Shown: positions 50,496-60,177, counted from the stretch's first letter. The stretch: 64,000 nucleotides of DNA from Parabacteroides faecis (GCF_014647375.1 NZ_BMPB01000003.1:62001-126000); one strand, 5' to 3'. Notes: generated by a model from the letters alone, not told the origin. Numbers and translations are program-made.

Positions 50496-53400
50496 TTAAA
50501 AATTAACAGATACACCTAACAGCACCGACATCGTAATAGGATAGCCCGTCGTACTTACTTCAGGGTCCCAGCCGCGAGGGTATTTACTCAGGCAGAACAG
50601 ATCATTGCCGGAGAGATAGAACCGGACAGACTCCATGCTTATCTTCTTCGTCCATACGCCAGGAAGCGTATAACCTACCGTCAGGTTCTTCATTCTCAAA
50701 TAACGTCCGTTGAACATCCAATAATCTGACATGCTCATATTGGCATCCACGCTATTACGTGTCAGGCGGGGATACTTCACCCCTGCATTTTCCGCAGCCG
50801 TATTGTTCGTACTCCAATAATCGCCTTCCAGGATGGAGGGGAATCCGCCCCAGTTCGTATTCAATCCTTCGATCATATTTCTGCTGATACGGGAATTCTG
50901 ACTGCCTACTCCCTGGAACATCATTGAAAAATCAAAGCCTTTATAGGAAGCCGAGAAATTCACGCCGAACATGTAGCGGGGAAGAGAACCTCCCAACAAT
51001 ACGCGGTCGTATTCAGAAGATATTTTACCATCGGGCACGCCGTCCGGACCGGAAATATCTTTATATTTGATATCGCCAACCGTCACGTTATTATTCAGTT
51101 TCGGTGAATTATCCACCTCTTCCTGTGTCTGGAACAATCCGTCGCTGATATAACCATACCATTCGTCGAACTGGCTGCCTTCCATCTTCACCTTCTCTCC
51201 CAGAAATTCAGTACCTCCCAGATTACCCATCTTCGAGATGAAATCAGATAAATTGGCCGAAACGGAATATCTGAAATCGCCCACCTGGTCACGCCATCCT
51301 ATTTCCAGATCATAACCGGTCGTATGCATATTGCCCGTATTCACACTCGGGTTGTCGTATCCGATGAACTTGGGTATTTCGAGGGCCAGCAGCATGTCTT
51401 TGGTCTTTTTCTTATAGAAGTCTCCGGAAAAATGTAAACGTCCATCCAGGAAATTAGCGTCCAGACCGATGTCCCATGTCTCTGTCGTTTCCCAGGAGAT
51501 ATTGCGGACAGCATAATATTGCTGGGCGGCACTCAACAGGGAGTTCAGGGAATTTCCGCTATAGAACAAGGCTGAACCAAAATTCAGAGCAGACTGATAC
51601 GGATAATAATTCTGTACGGTGCTGCTGTTTTTAGTCATCGTGATACGTTCGTTGCCCAACGTACCCCACGAACCTCTTAACTTCAGGAACGAGAGCCAGT
51701 TCCAGTTCAGGTTCTTCATAAACTGTTCTTCGCTGACAACCCATCCTGCCGAAAGCGAAGGGAAGTTAGCCCACCGGCTGTCAGGGGCAAAGCGGGACGA
51801 ACCGTCACGACGGAAATTCACCTGCAACAGATAACGGCTCGCATAACTATATGCTATACGGCCAAAGAAAGAACGATAGGCATATTCTTCGGCGTTGCCT
51901 CCATTGTCTCTCAAATTCTCCGGACCAATATCCAGATAAGGGAAATTCATCAGTTCATACTGGTCGCGGGATGCGCTCAGGTTTTCCCAGAATGCGTAAT
52001 AATCTTCATAACCAATCATGGCGGAAAGATCATGTTGTCCGAATGATTTATTATAATTAGCGAAAAACTGGGTGGTTACATCGTAACTGTCATTCCTGTT
52101 CTCGGTCAACTTGGTCGTCGTAAAACCATTCATATATCCCTTTACTGTATTAGGATCGTTGGCATAAGTAAAAGGAACCTGTTTACGGAAACTTTTTACT
52201 TTATCGAAGTTATAGGTCGGGGCGATCACGCCAGATATCTTCAGTCCTTCGATCGGAGAGATATCGATAGCCGCCTTACCGCCCAAACGGTTATACCAGG
52301 AAGTCTTCAGACCTCCGTCGGTGATCATAGCCAATGTGTTCTCGCCGTCTTTCACATCTCCCCACATCCCGTTGCTCCACCGGGCCGCATAAATAGGCGG
52401 AGTAGCACGATATTGCAGGTCCATCGGGTTTCTATGCGGTTCCTCTGACTTGGAGCGTTTGAAATTCACATCTAAATGAGCTTCTATATATTTGTTGATC
52501 TTAAAGTCGTTATTGACCCGGATCATGTAACGCTCATAGTTCCGGTTCACATAGATACCGTCTGTTTTATCATACCGGAAAGAGGCTTTTGTCTGGACGA
52601 CTTTACTACCGCCGGCGATATTGATCGAATGCGTCTGGCGGGGTGCTGAGTTCTTCAGGATCTCATCCTGCCAGTCGGTGATTGGATAGGCATCCGGATC
52701 GGTCGCATTGTTTTTTATCCAGTTGTTGACCTGGTCTTCCGAATAGGTCTGATACCAACCTCCTGCATTATTATCGTTATAACGCAGTTCATTGACCATT
52801 TCCATAAACCTTTGGGCACCTACATATTCAGGTAGCCGCGTAGGCATCTCCCAGCCATATTCAAAATTATAATTGAGTGACAGATCGTTTTCTTTTGCCC
52901 GTTTCGTCGTGATCACAATCACACCTGCCGCAGCCCGCGAACCGTAAATAGAAGCGGAAGCCGCATCCTTCAATACGGACATGCTTTCCACGTCATCCGG
53001 ATTTACCTGGTTGATATCGCCGGGAACCCCGTCGACAATGACCAACGGACTCGATTCGCCGATAGTTGTCACACCACGTATCTTGATAGATGCCGTAGCT
53101 CCCGGAGCACTGTTGTCACGCGTAACCAGAACGCCAGAGGTCGCCCCTTGCAAAGCGGTGGACAACTGCGTTGTCTTCCGTGCAGACAAGGACTCTCCCT
53201 TCAGGGTTCCGACAGCTCCCGTCAGGTCTTTCTTTTTCATGGTTCCATATCCGACAACGACTACCTCATCCAATAATTCGGAGTCTTCCTCCAGAGAGAT
53301 GGTAAAGCTGGATCTGTCTTTCACCTGAATATCTTTTGAGACATACCCTATATAGGAAACGCTCAACACGGCATTCGGGTTAACGGACAAAACAAAATTA

Positions 53401-53897
53401 CCGCTCATATCGGTAATCGTACCGTTCGTTGTTTCCTTTTCTACGACGTTCGCCCCAATGACCGGGTCGCCGTTTGCATCGATCACTTTTCCGCTGATCT
53501 TCTTTTGCTGGTTCACATTTTCCGCCAATAACGGCCTATTGGATAACACGATCTGTTTATCGACAATACGGTATTGCACGTTGGTCCCTCCAAACAAGAT
53601 ATCTAATAGTTCATTTATATTCTTATCGTGCACATCTACATTCACTTTCCAGTCAATATCCACAGACTTATCCGTGAACAGGAACGAGAAATCCGTTTCT
53701 TTTTCTATCTTGTCCAACACTTGCTCTACAGTAGCATTCTCCAGCTTCAGATTGATAACCGTATTCTGTGAATACAAATTTTCTGCATGTAGCTGGGCGA
53801 TCATGACAAATAACAAGAACAGACCGATTCTCATAACACGCATTGATTTAGGTATACATCGGGGGATATCCCCATTGGATTGTTTTAGAATTTTCAT
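50496..53897 (-). CDS. SusC/RagA-family TonB-linked transporter with STN domain, module B
   Basis: A 1133-residue outer-membrane channel. A long N-region is followed by the export segment 'IGLFLLFVMIAQLHAENLYS'. STN domain at ~47-110 ('ATVEQVLDKIEKETDFSFLF'), carboxypeptidase-regulatory-like domain ('ISGKVIDANGDPVIGANVVE'), 'LDEVVVVGYGTMKKKDLTGA', plug with 'VLKDAASASIYGSRAAAGVI', then the barrel. The end 'YPRGWDPEVSTTGYPITMSV' is nearly the same in module C. With FecR and the divergent sigma gene it forms a trans-envelope switch. susD starts at the next base after its stop. Confidence 0.95.
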   Translation of the reverse strand: MKILKQSNGDIPRCIPKSMRVMRIGLFLLFVMIAQLHAENLYSQNTVINLKLENATVEQVLDKIEKETDFSFLFTDKSVDIDWKVNVDVHDKNINELLDILFGGTNVQYRIVDKQIVLSNRPLLAENVNQQKKISGKVIDANGDPVIGANVVEKETTNGTITDMSGNFVLSVNPNAVLSVSYIGYVSKDIQVKDRSSFTISLEEDSELLDEVVVVGYGTMKKKDLTGAVGTLKGESLSARKTTQLSTALQGATSGVLVTRDNSAPGATASIKIRGVTTIGESSPLVIVDGVPGDINQVNPDDVESMSVLKDAASASIYGSRAAAGVIVITTKRAKENDLSLNYNFEYGWEMPTRLPEYVGAQRFMEMVNELRYNDNNAGGWYQTYSEDQVNNWIKNNATDPDAYPITDWQDEILKNSAPRQTHSINIAGGSKVVQTKASFRYDKTDGIYVNRNYERYMIRVNNDFKINKYIEAHLDVNFKRSKSEEPHRNPMDLQYRATPPIYAARWSNGMWGDVKDGENTLAMITDGGLKTSWYNRLGGKAAIDISPIEGLKISGVIAPTYNFDKVKSFRKQVPFTYANDPNTVKGYMNGFTTTKLTENRNDSYDVTTQFFANYNKSFGQHDLSAMIGYEDYYAFWENLSASRDQYELMNFPYLDIGPENLRDNGGNAEEYAYRSFFGRIAYSYASRYLLQVNFRRDGSSRFAPDSRWANFPSLSAGWVVSEEQFMKNLNWNWLSFLKLRGSWGTLGNERITMTKNSSTVQNYYPYQSALNFGSALFYSGNSLNSLLSAAQQYYAVRNISWETTETWDIGLDANFLDGRLHFSGDFYKKKTKDMLLALEIPKFIGYDNPSVNTGNMHTTGYDLEIGWRDQVGDFRYSVSANLSDFISKMGNLGGTEFLGEKVKMEGSQFDEWYGYISDGLFQTQEEVDNSPKLNNNVTVGDIKYKDISGPDGVPDGKISSEYDRVLLGGSLPRYMFGVNFSASYKGFDFSMMFQGVGSQNSRISRNMIEGLNTNWGGFPSILEGDYWSTNNTAAENAGVKYPRLTRNSVDANMSMSDYWMFNGRYLRMKNLTVGYTLPGVWTKKISMESVRFYLSGNDLFCLSKYPRGWDPEVSTTGYPITMSVLLGVSVNF

Positions 53898-53904
53898 AAC
53901 TTTG
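53897..53904 (+). promoter_or_regulatory. antisense -7 box (TAACTTTG) on the susC start codon, module B
   Basis: TAACTTTG on the plus strand begins at the first base of the susC ATG complement. A TTG at 53875-53877 is 19 nt upstream, so this copy also has a fair -33 match. Confidence 0.6.
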
Positions 53905-53910
53905 TACTTG

Positions 53911-54007
53911 GATTTTTAATTAAACTAATTAGGCCCGATTGGTCTCGGACTTAATTTTTTGATTTGGGGACAGGTATAAGTTGGCGCTTATGCTTGTCCT
54001 TTTTTTT
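53911..54007 (+). ncRNA. predicted antisense sRNA over the susC leader, module B (DonS-like)
   Basis: Start estimated ~6 nt past the TAACTTTG box; end set by a terminator with a 13-bp stem (53968-53980 / 53987-53999) and T8. The ~97-nt RNA has a 5' hairpin at 53931-53952 (AGGCCCGA / TCGGACTT, loop TTGGTC). It lies antisense to the susC leader, as in modules A and C. Confidence 0.65.
53968..54007 (+). terminator. Rho-independent terminator of antisense RNA, module B
   Basis: GGACAGGTATAAG pairs fully with CTTATGCTTGTCC (two G-U pairs) across a 6-nt loop, followed by T8 on the plus strand. No plus-strand protein gene precedes it. Confidence 0.82.
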
Positions 54008-54057
54008 ACATGGATCTTTTTCTTATATAACCTCCTTTCTTTAATCGGTTTATAGCT

Positions 54058-54990
54058 TCATTTTAACCAAATATCTATACGCTGACGCGGATAGGTTGAG
54101 TCCAGCAACTGTTTTGTTTCCGCTATTTTCCATTTCATCGGAGCAACCAGTTTCAGGTAATCGAGTATCTGGGTTATACTTTCCGTAGAGAACGATGCCC
54201 GGCATTTATAATCGATATTCGTTCTCTTATGCATAACTATATCTACATTATAACGGCGTGAGAGCTGTTTCACCACCTCATCCAGCGAAGTGTTCCGGAA
54301 TATCAGACGTCCGTCTTTCCAGGCCGTCTTTTCATCCACATTGACCGGGCGGATCGATAACTTCTGGTTCGATCTGTCATAATAGGCCAACTCACTCGGT
54401 TCCAGCAATACGGATTGCTTATTCATAATGACATCGACCAATCCCGTCTCGAGCGTCGTTTCAATCCACTGTTCATCGCCATAGGCATTTACATTGAACT
54501 TCGTCCCGTGTGCCATTATTTTCATATTGTCATTTACAGATACATAAAAAGGGTTCTGTTTATCCGACTGTACTTCAAAATATCCTTCTCCCGACAAATA
54601 AACATTTCGCTCATTTCCCGTGAAACGGGACGGATAACGGAGTGAACTACCGGCATTGAGCCATACCTTCGATTTATCCGGCAATTCCATTTTCGTTATA
54701 ACTCCCGGAGCAGAAACGACCTCCAGGTAAGATACCTCTTTATCATTTTGCATCTGGCCGATATACAAATAAGATAATATCCCCGTCGACAAAATAAAGG
54801 GTAATAACAAGACTGCCGCAATCCGTAAGGCACTCCTGACAAGTCTTTGTTTTCGGGAACCGGAGGCTATTCTCCGCTGATTCCTCAGAAAGGCCCTTCC
54901 TATATTATAATTCTCATAATCAACAATATCGTCATTGATCGCTTTTGCGAGAAGGAGGTATTCTTTTATATCTTTGTTATCTGGTTCCAT
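54058..54990 (-). CDS. FecR-family anti-sigma factor, module B
   Basis: A 310-residue inner-membrane regulator, taking the start at 54990 ('MEPDNKDIKEYLLL'); the frame extends to 55020 with a weaker start. The cytoplasmic N-region ends at the membrane helix 'IAAVLLLPFILSTGILSYLY'. The FecR domain ('MELPDKSKVWLNAGSSLRYP', 'GEGYFEVQSDKQNPFYVS', 'MKIMAHGTKFNVNAYG') and DUF4974 ('NTSLDEVVKQLSRRYNVDIV') follow. The sigma gene lies divergently ~140 bp away, so both promoters share one short control region. Confidence 0.93.
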   Translation of the reverse strand: MEPDNKDIKEYLLLAKAINDDIVDYENYNIGRAFLRNQRRIASGSRKQRLVRSALRIAAVLLLPFILSTGILSYLYIGQMQNDKEVSYLEVVSAPGVITKMELPDKSKVWLNAGSSLRYPSRFTGNERNVYLSGEGYFEVQSDKQNPFYVSVNDNMKIMAHGTKFNVNAYGDEQWIETTLETGLVDVIMNKQSVLLEPSELAYYDRSNQKLSIRPVNVDEKTAWKDGRLIFRNTSLDEVVKQLSRRYNVDIVMHKRTNIDYKCRASFSTESITQILDYLKLVAPMKWKIAETKQLLDSTYPRQRIDIWLK

Positions 54991-55087
54991 TTTATTTCTG
55001 TTTATTACTAGACACACCAAAAGGGAAAAGAGGACACCCGAATTCTATTTTTCTTTCAAAAAAGTAAGGTTTATATTTTCTCATTGC

Positions 55088-55095
55088 TATCTTTG
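55088..55095 (+). promoter_or_regulatory. candidate -7 box (TATCTTTG) for sigma gene, module B
   Basis: TATCTTTG matches TAnnTTTG. It lies just after the ATG at 55084, so if real it excludes that start and favours GTG at 55132. No clear -33 element. Confidence 0.4.
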
Positions 55096-55131
55096 TTTGA
55101 CAAAAGAAAGAGATTCAACGCATATTTATCC

Positions 55132-55725
55132 GTGGAAAAAGCTGTAACTGAAAACATAGACTATCTCTTATGGAGTATCTCCAATAACGATGACCAGGTC
55201 GCATACCGTTCATTATTCGAACAGTATTACGTTTCGTTATGCCAATTCGCCAGACGATATATCGACGATCAGGAAACGCGGGAGGATATTGTACAGGATG
55301 TGTTTTTCACCATCTGGGATAAAAGAAAAACGATCACCCCTTCCGTCTCCGCCAAGAACTTTCTGATAACATGTGTCAAGAACCACAGCCTGAACTACCT
55401 GCGTAACCAGGGATACAAACGGGAATATGAAACAGTTATCCAAAAGAACATCCCTATATATTTCGAGAATCAGGATGATCTTTATACATTGCAGGAACTG
55501 CAGCACCTGCTGAACAAAACGCTCGAAAAACTTCCTCCCGAATACAGACTGGCTTTCGAGCTGAATCGTTTCGAGAATAAAAACATTGAAGAAATAGCAG
55601 AAATAATGGGCGTCTCCACCCGGACTGTAAAAAGATATAAGAGCAAGGCGATAGAAATACTGAAGGAAGAGTTAAAAGATTATTTGCCTTTGTTCATGTT
55701 GTTCACTTCTATTTTCGACAAATAG
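55132..55725 (+). CDS. ECF RNA polymerase sigma factor, module B
   Basis: ECF sigma factor of ~197 residues. I prefer the GTG start at 55132 ('VEKAVTENIDYLLWSISNND'), because it gives the usual short N-terminus before region 2 and avoids a start within the putative promoter; the ATG at 55084 would add 16 residues. Region 2: 'QVAYRSLFEQYYVSLCQFAR' and 'EDIVQDVFFTIWDKRKTITP'. Region 4: 'LEKLPPEYRLAFELNRFENK' and helix-turn-helix 'NIEEIAEIMGVSTRTVKRYK'. The partner FecR gene is divergent. It probably drives the module B susC operon. Confidence 0.9.
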   Translation: MEKAVTENIDYLLWSISNNDDQVAYRSLFEQYYVSLCQFARRYIDDQETREDIVQDVFFTIWDKRKTITPSVSAKNFLITCVKNHSLNYLRNQGYKREYETVIQKNIPIYFENQDDLYTLQELQHLLNKTLEKLPPEYRLAFELNRFENKNIEEIAEIMGVSTRTVKRYKSKAIEILKEELKDYLPLFMLFTSIFDK

Positions 55726-55790
55726 CCGGGAACCGGACTCAATAATTTACTGAGACTGTACTCATGCATTCACTGGCACTGACTCCATAC

Positions 55791-55833
55791 ATTCCCTACC
55801 GGTAACTCCATACCGGAGTTAACAGCAGGGAAT
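55791..55833. other. compound hairpin between convergent genes
   Basis: An outer stem ATTCCCT / AGGGAAT encloses CCGGTA / TACCGG (55799-55816). An alternative stem AACTCC / GGAGTT (55804-55820) uses the same bases and is mutually exclusive. No U-tract. It lies between the sigma gene and the propeller lipoprotein gene. Confidence 0.5.
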
Positions 55834-55866
55834 ATAAAAGAACAAACTGATTTTTAAATTATACGT

Positions 55867-58353
55867 TTATTTATACTCCAGCCAGGCCGTAGCTTTCGTA
55901 TCCGCATCCGTGGAGAAGCGAATCCAACGCCCCTGGAACTCTTCCGGAAATTCATACGCCCATTTTTCTCCAGCCTTCACCTGCTGTAATTTATATTCCA
56001 TCCAGTCTCCATTTCCTGTCGGGTCTACCTCGATAGAAAACGTCACATCCTTATCAGATTGATGGGATAAAACTAACTGCTTCCTGTCATAGAGGCCGAT
56101 CAGATAAGGATCGGACGGGATACCGGCCTTTACATCCGTATCTTTCCACGGGCCACCTTTACCTACCGGTTTACCCAGCTGCCACAGATCGTCGATAACT
56201 CCGACCCATACGGCAGCCTTACCGTCATCGGAAACGAGAATGTGTTCATTATCTTTTCCTTCTTCCGGCTTTACTCCTGTAAGAATAAGCATTCCGCGAT
56301 AAGAGGCGTAGTCGTTGATGCGATAGTTATGAGTCGATACCGGGCGTATTTTGGCATAGCCATCCGCATTCTCGGCCGGAAGTTCATAGAACGTTCCCAT
56401 ACAAGAGAACAGGTCACGCTCAGTAGCCACTTCCCGGCAAACACGGAGTTCTCCCCGATTAGTCAACGATGCATAGGCCTCATCACCCAAAGGCAAACGC
56501 CATCTGCGTCCTAAATCGTCGACAATTAAAACGGAACTGTTCTCTATTGAAACGACCTGTTGCGGAATGGCAAATTTAGTTCGGATGAAATCAGCAACAA
56601 CAGGATCGTCCTTACGGACCAGTTCGAGCTTCTCTCCCATTTCATAATAACCGGTTTCCGCAACCCGGCCATTCGTAACGGTATTTGCCAATACTCCCAG
56701 GGCACGACGGTTATCTCCCAGACCGTACAATAATCCGCCCGTCAGGTTTGTTTCCGCAGCAGAAGCCAGGCCCTTATACATAGCAGCAGGTTGCGAAGAA
56801 CGGGTATCGGGTGTGGTATATGAGAAACTTACCGTCGCCAACGTATTCTTATCCGTTTTTACACGGATCCATTCTCCTTTATCTGTAGCGGTAAATAGTA
56901 CACAGGCCGCTTTACCCGGCTTCACGGTTACAGCCCTTAACCTTTTCCATTCGTTCGTACCTGTTGCATCGACTTCATAGGTAAAGGTCACCGGTTCTTT
57001 TCCTTCATTTTTGATCCAACCGGTACGATTCGCCCAACCGGCAAACAGGAAGGGTTCGGAAGCCTCATTCGCTTTGATACTTTCTTTGGCCCAGACAGCC
57101 CCTTCAGCCGTAGCCGGACCCAGTTCATCCGGTTTTGTGAAAGAGGTAAACCATAAATTGGAGTTGGATTGTCCCGGTCCTTCTATATTTCCTTTTGCTT
57201 TTCGTTTATTCAGAAATTCCTTTTGAGCGGAGTCGTCACAACCAAATACCAACCGGTCATTCCATCGGGTAAAATCACCGATTACTTTGAGATAGGCTGA
57301 CCGCGGACGGATACCGACACTGTTTTCCGCAGTAAACTGTCCGGGAAAACGCCAGAACAGACCATGCATCGTCATCAGGTAATCCGGATTGGTTTCCGTC
57401 CCGACATTGCGGATTCGCGGCCATTCTGTATTCCATCCGTGAGCCCCGTCATAACTATGGCTTGCTTTCGGAAGACGGTAGAACGACCAGCCTTTCTTCG
57501 CATCGCGTACTCCCAGTATAACTGATTTATGATCCCAGCCGGTCGCCCATAACGGATCGGTCTCTGGATTCGTATTTCCGTAAATGCCGCCCGGCCCCGT
57601 CACTTCCACGAACTGATTCCGGCGAACTGTTTTCCAGTCTTTGCCATCCCATTCCGCCAGGACACCGGCTTCCACGTCAAACTTTTTCAACGCTTCCTGG
57701 GTGCCTTCCCCGTTATTGGTAAAGAGCATGACACCCTGGCCGGAATAGAGCCCTTTCCCATGTACTCCGGGTAATAAGGCGTTGATCGGACCGGCATCCG
57801 TATCATTCTTTTTCTGTTTCTTGTTATTTCCATCCTGATACAGTTCTTTTACCTCCAGCGTATTGACATCTACTTCATAAAAGCCTTCTTCCATCGTCCC
57901 GTAATAGATTTTACCTGCCGGGTCCGTCAGATGACGAGCATTTCCGGTATGGCGTCCCGGCATCGTCTGGTAAGGTATCACACGAACTTTTCCGGTTTTA
58001 TCAATGGCATACGGACCTATGAATAACTGATCGCTTTCTTTATGTATCATACGGTTCGCCGGGGTTCCCCCTATGCTCTCGTCACGTACGATCTGCCGGA
58101 AATCCGGTGTCACTTCATACAATTTGTCGGATGATCCGTTCGGCAAATGAGGTCCATAGGTTATGACCCACAAGCGGTCTGCCCAGGGAACAACTGCCCC
58201 GGTTCCACACTCTCCCTCATTGTTATAATATGCCAGACGCGGATAAATGCCGGAAACGGAATCCGGGATTCTTTTGGTTTCTTTCTGCGCTGAACAACTC
58301 ATCACCGATAGTACAGCCATCAGACCTATCGTACTGTTTAATTTCATCTTCAT
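55867..58353 (-). CDS. large beta-propeller lipoprotein of unknown function, module C
   Basis: An 828-residue lipoprotein (lipobox 'LSVMSC'). The first ~430 residues have propeller-like repeats ('RLWVITYGPHLPNGSSDKLY', 'KIYYGTMEEGFYEVDVNTLE', 'RNVGTETNPDYLMTMHGLFW'). The rest alternates beta-sandwich segments with two related endings, 'VTFTYEVDATGTNEWKRLRA' and 'VTFSIEVDPTGNGDWMEYKL', about 320 residues apart, suggesting an internal repeat. No catalytic motif that I recognise. It follows susD of module C after a hairpin and may be a glycan-binding or lyase-like surface protein. Confidence 0.7.
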   Translation of the reverse strand: MKMKLNSTIGLMAVLSVMSCSAQKETKRIPDSVSGIYPRLAYYNNEGECGTGAVVPWADRLWVITYGPHLPNGSSDKLYEVTPDFRQIVRDESIGGTPANRMIHKESDQLFIGPYAIDKTGKVRVIPYQTMPGRHTGNARHLTDPAGKIYYGTMEEGFYEVDVNTLEVKELYQDGNNKKQKKNDTDAGPINALLPGVHGKGLYSGQGVMLFTNNGEGTQEALKKFDVEAGVLAEWDGKDWKTVRRNQFVEVTGPGGIYGNTNPETDPLWATGWDHKSVILGVRDAKKGWSFYRLPKASHSYDGAHGWNTEWPRIRNVGTETNPDYLMTMHGLFWRFPGQFTAENSVGIRPRSAYLKVIGDFTRWNDRLVFGCDDSAQKEFLNKRKAKGNIEGPGQSNSNLWFTSFTKPDELGPATAEGAVWAKESIKANEASEPFLFAGWANRTGWIKNEGKEPVTFTYEVDATGTNEWKRLRAVTVKPGKAACVLFTATDKGEWIRVKTDKNTLATVSFSYTTPDTRSSQPAAMYKGLASAAETNLTGGLLYGLGDNRRALGVLANTVTNGRVAETGYYEMGEKLELVRKDDPVVADFIRTKFAIPQQVVSIENSSVLIVDDLGRRWRLPLGDEAYASLTNRGELRVCREVATERDLFSCMGTFYELPAENADGYAKIRPVSTHNYRINDYASYRGMLILTGVKPEEGKDNEHILVSDDGKAAVWVGVIDDLWQLGKPVGKGGPWKDTDVKAGIPSDPYLIGLYDRKQLVLSHQSDKDVTFSIEVDPTGNGDWMEYKLQQVKAGEKWAYEFPEEFQGRWIRFSTDADTKATAWLEYK

Positions 58354-58387
58354 CTTCTTTTAATTATTTCTGAAAATAATGTTTATA

Positions 58388-58437
58388 CAGAGGCTCTCCG
58401 GCCAGGTTTTCATTTGAAAAGCAGAGAAGAGCCTCTG
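58388..58437 (-). other. hairpin between susD and propeller lipoprotein genes, module C
   Basis: Perfect 10-bp stem (CAGAGGCTCT / AGAGCCTCTG) with an inner TTTTC / GAAAA helix, 28 bp past the susD stop. No U-tract, so more likely mRNA processing or stability than full termination. Confidence 0.6.
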
Positions 58438-58464
58438 GTATTTAATAGTGCTAACCTATTCTTA

Positions 58465-60165
58465 TCAATATCCCGGATTCTGTTTCAGGTTTTCATTGAT
58501 CAGAACCTCTTTCGTCGGGATCGGCCAGAGATACTGGCGGTCGTTCCACATACGCTGAGACATCGGGGCTATCAATCCGGCTTTCTCCATAGCGGAAAAG
58601 TCAGGGATTCCATCTTCGTCTACCTGTGGAATGCCGGGCCAGAACCACAAACCTTTATTCACCACTTTCTCCTGTAACAGATTAACAGGATACAACATGC
58701 CATAATTCGGTCGTGTCAAAGCCTTGCCTGCAATCTTCCATCTGACCAGGTCCATATAACGCAATCCTTCTTTTGCAAACTCCACACGCCGTTCCGTGCG
58801 CAGGATCGTCCGTAGTTTCTGCTGGCTGGTCGTAGTTACTGCCGGGTAGGCACTTATATTGGTATAGTCGACACCATACGCTCTTGCACGTACCCGGTTG
58901 ATCGCATCCAGAACCGATTGATCGATCTGATTCAATTCGATCTTTGCCTCCGCATACATTAACAGAACGTCCGCATAACGGATAATAATCTTATCCGGGG
59001 CCACATCCTTCCCGTTTTCCAGCCATGTTTCATCAATTCCTTTTTTCCATAATAATCCGTTGAAAGAAGCGAACTGGGCATTCACACGGGCATCATTGTT
59101 CTTTTGCATTTTGCCGGTATTATAGTTCATTACTTCCACGGCATCCGGATGAGGGTTATATTCAAATCCCAGATGCGGAGTTCCAAATTCGACAATAGTA
59201 GCCGTACAACGGGGATCACGATTCTTGAACGGATCATGCGGATCGAATAAAGGAGATTCATCGACAGGCAATCCATCCGTACAATCATACGCTGCAAGCA
59301 AATCCCATGAAGGGGCGAAAGCTCCCCAGCCTCCGGTATTTCTCGATACCTCATTCATCACCGTCCAGTTACCCAATGTTACTTTATATTCGATAGAACG
59401 GGGAAGTAAGAATATGGATTCCTCCGCATTTTTTGTCGAGGTCAGGAAAAGGCCGGCATAATCCGGATACAACTTGTAAATATTCAAATCCATACATTTC
59501 TTTGTAGCGTCTGCTACAATATCCCAGTCTCCCATATACAAGGCAAAGCGGGCTTTCAATGCCAATGCAGCCCCTTTTGTGGCACGTTGGGAAGAGACAC
59601 CTGTATATTTTTCAGGTAATCCCTCGATCGCCTTATCATAATCGGCATAAATCTTCGGTATAATTTCTGATTTCGGAGTACGTCCGAGCTTGAATGCCTC
59701 CTCTATATCGACCACTTCCGTCACATAAACGACATCTCCGAAATAAGTGACCAGCCTCGCATAACAGGAAGCCCGCTGGAATAAGGCTTCGGCTTCGTAT
59801 TGTTTCAGCTTTACCTCCGATATTCCCATACTTGCCGCCTTATCCATATTTGCCAGGATCGTATTTGCCCGGGCAATCGATTTATACTGGTTGGCCCATA
59901 AGGTCGTTACGTCGCCACTCTGCCCATTAAAAGTACCTTTTATGATCTCCGAAGGAGTCTCCCGATAAATGAAATTGTCCGTTTTATCTTCATTGTCCAA
60001 CGGCCAGAAGTCATCGCGGTAGAACCCCTTGACAGACATTTCTATTTCCGTTTCATTGGAATACCAATTTTCACTGGAAGCCTGTGAAAGAGGATTCAGA
60101 TCCAGGTCATTGCAAGAGTTTAATCCCAAACAACATCCTAATAATATAATCAATGTATGTTTCAT
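58465..60165 (-). CDS. SusD/RagB-family lipoprotein, module C
   Basis: A 566-residue surface lipoprotein (lipobox 'GLNSC', mature start 'NDLDLNPLSQASSENWYSNE'). Close paralogue of the module B SusD: both contain 'YADVLLMYAEAKIELNQIDQ' and 'RRVEFAKEGLRYMDL', and both end with the 'WPIPT.E.LIN' pattern. Differences cluster in the segments before 'CTDGLP' and around residue 290, where SusD proteins often bind ligand. It lies 12 bp after its susC. Confidence 0.94.
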   Translation of the reverse strand: MKHTLIILLGCCLGLNSCNDLDLNPLSQASSENWYSNETEIEMSVKGFYRDDFWPLDNEDKTDNFIYRETPSEIIKGTFNGQSGDVTTLWANQYKSIARANTILANMDKAASMGISEVKLKQYEAEALFQRASCYARLVTYFGDVVYVTEVVDIEEAFKLGRTPKSEIIPKIYADYDKAIEGLPEKYTGVSSQRATKGAALALKARFALYMGDWDIVADATKKCMDLNIYKLYPDYAGLFLTSTKNAEESIFLLPRSIEYKVTLGNWTVMNEVSRNTGGWGAFAPSWDLLAAYDCTDGLPVDESPLFDPHDPFKNRDPRCTATIVEFGTPHLGFEYNPHPDAVEVMNYNTGKMQKNNDARVNAQFASFNGLLWKKGIDETWLENGKDVAPDKIIIRYADVLLMYAEAKIELNQIDQSVLDAINRVRARAYGVDYTNISAYPAVTTTSQQKLRTILRTERRVEFAKEGLRYMDLVRWKIAGKALTRPNYGMLYPVNLLQEKVVNKGLWFWPGIPQVDEDGIPDFSAMEKAGLIAPMSQRMWNDRQYLWPIPTKEVLINENLKQNPGY

Positions 60166-60177
60166 CTTTTTATTCTT

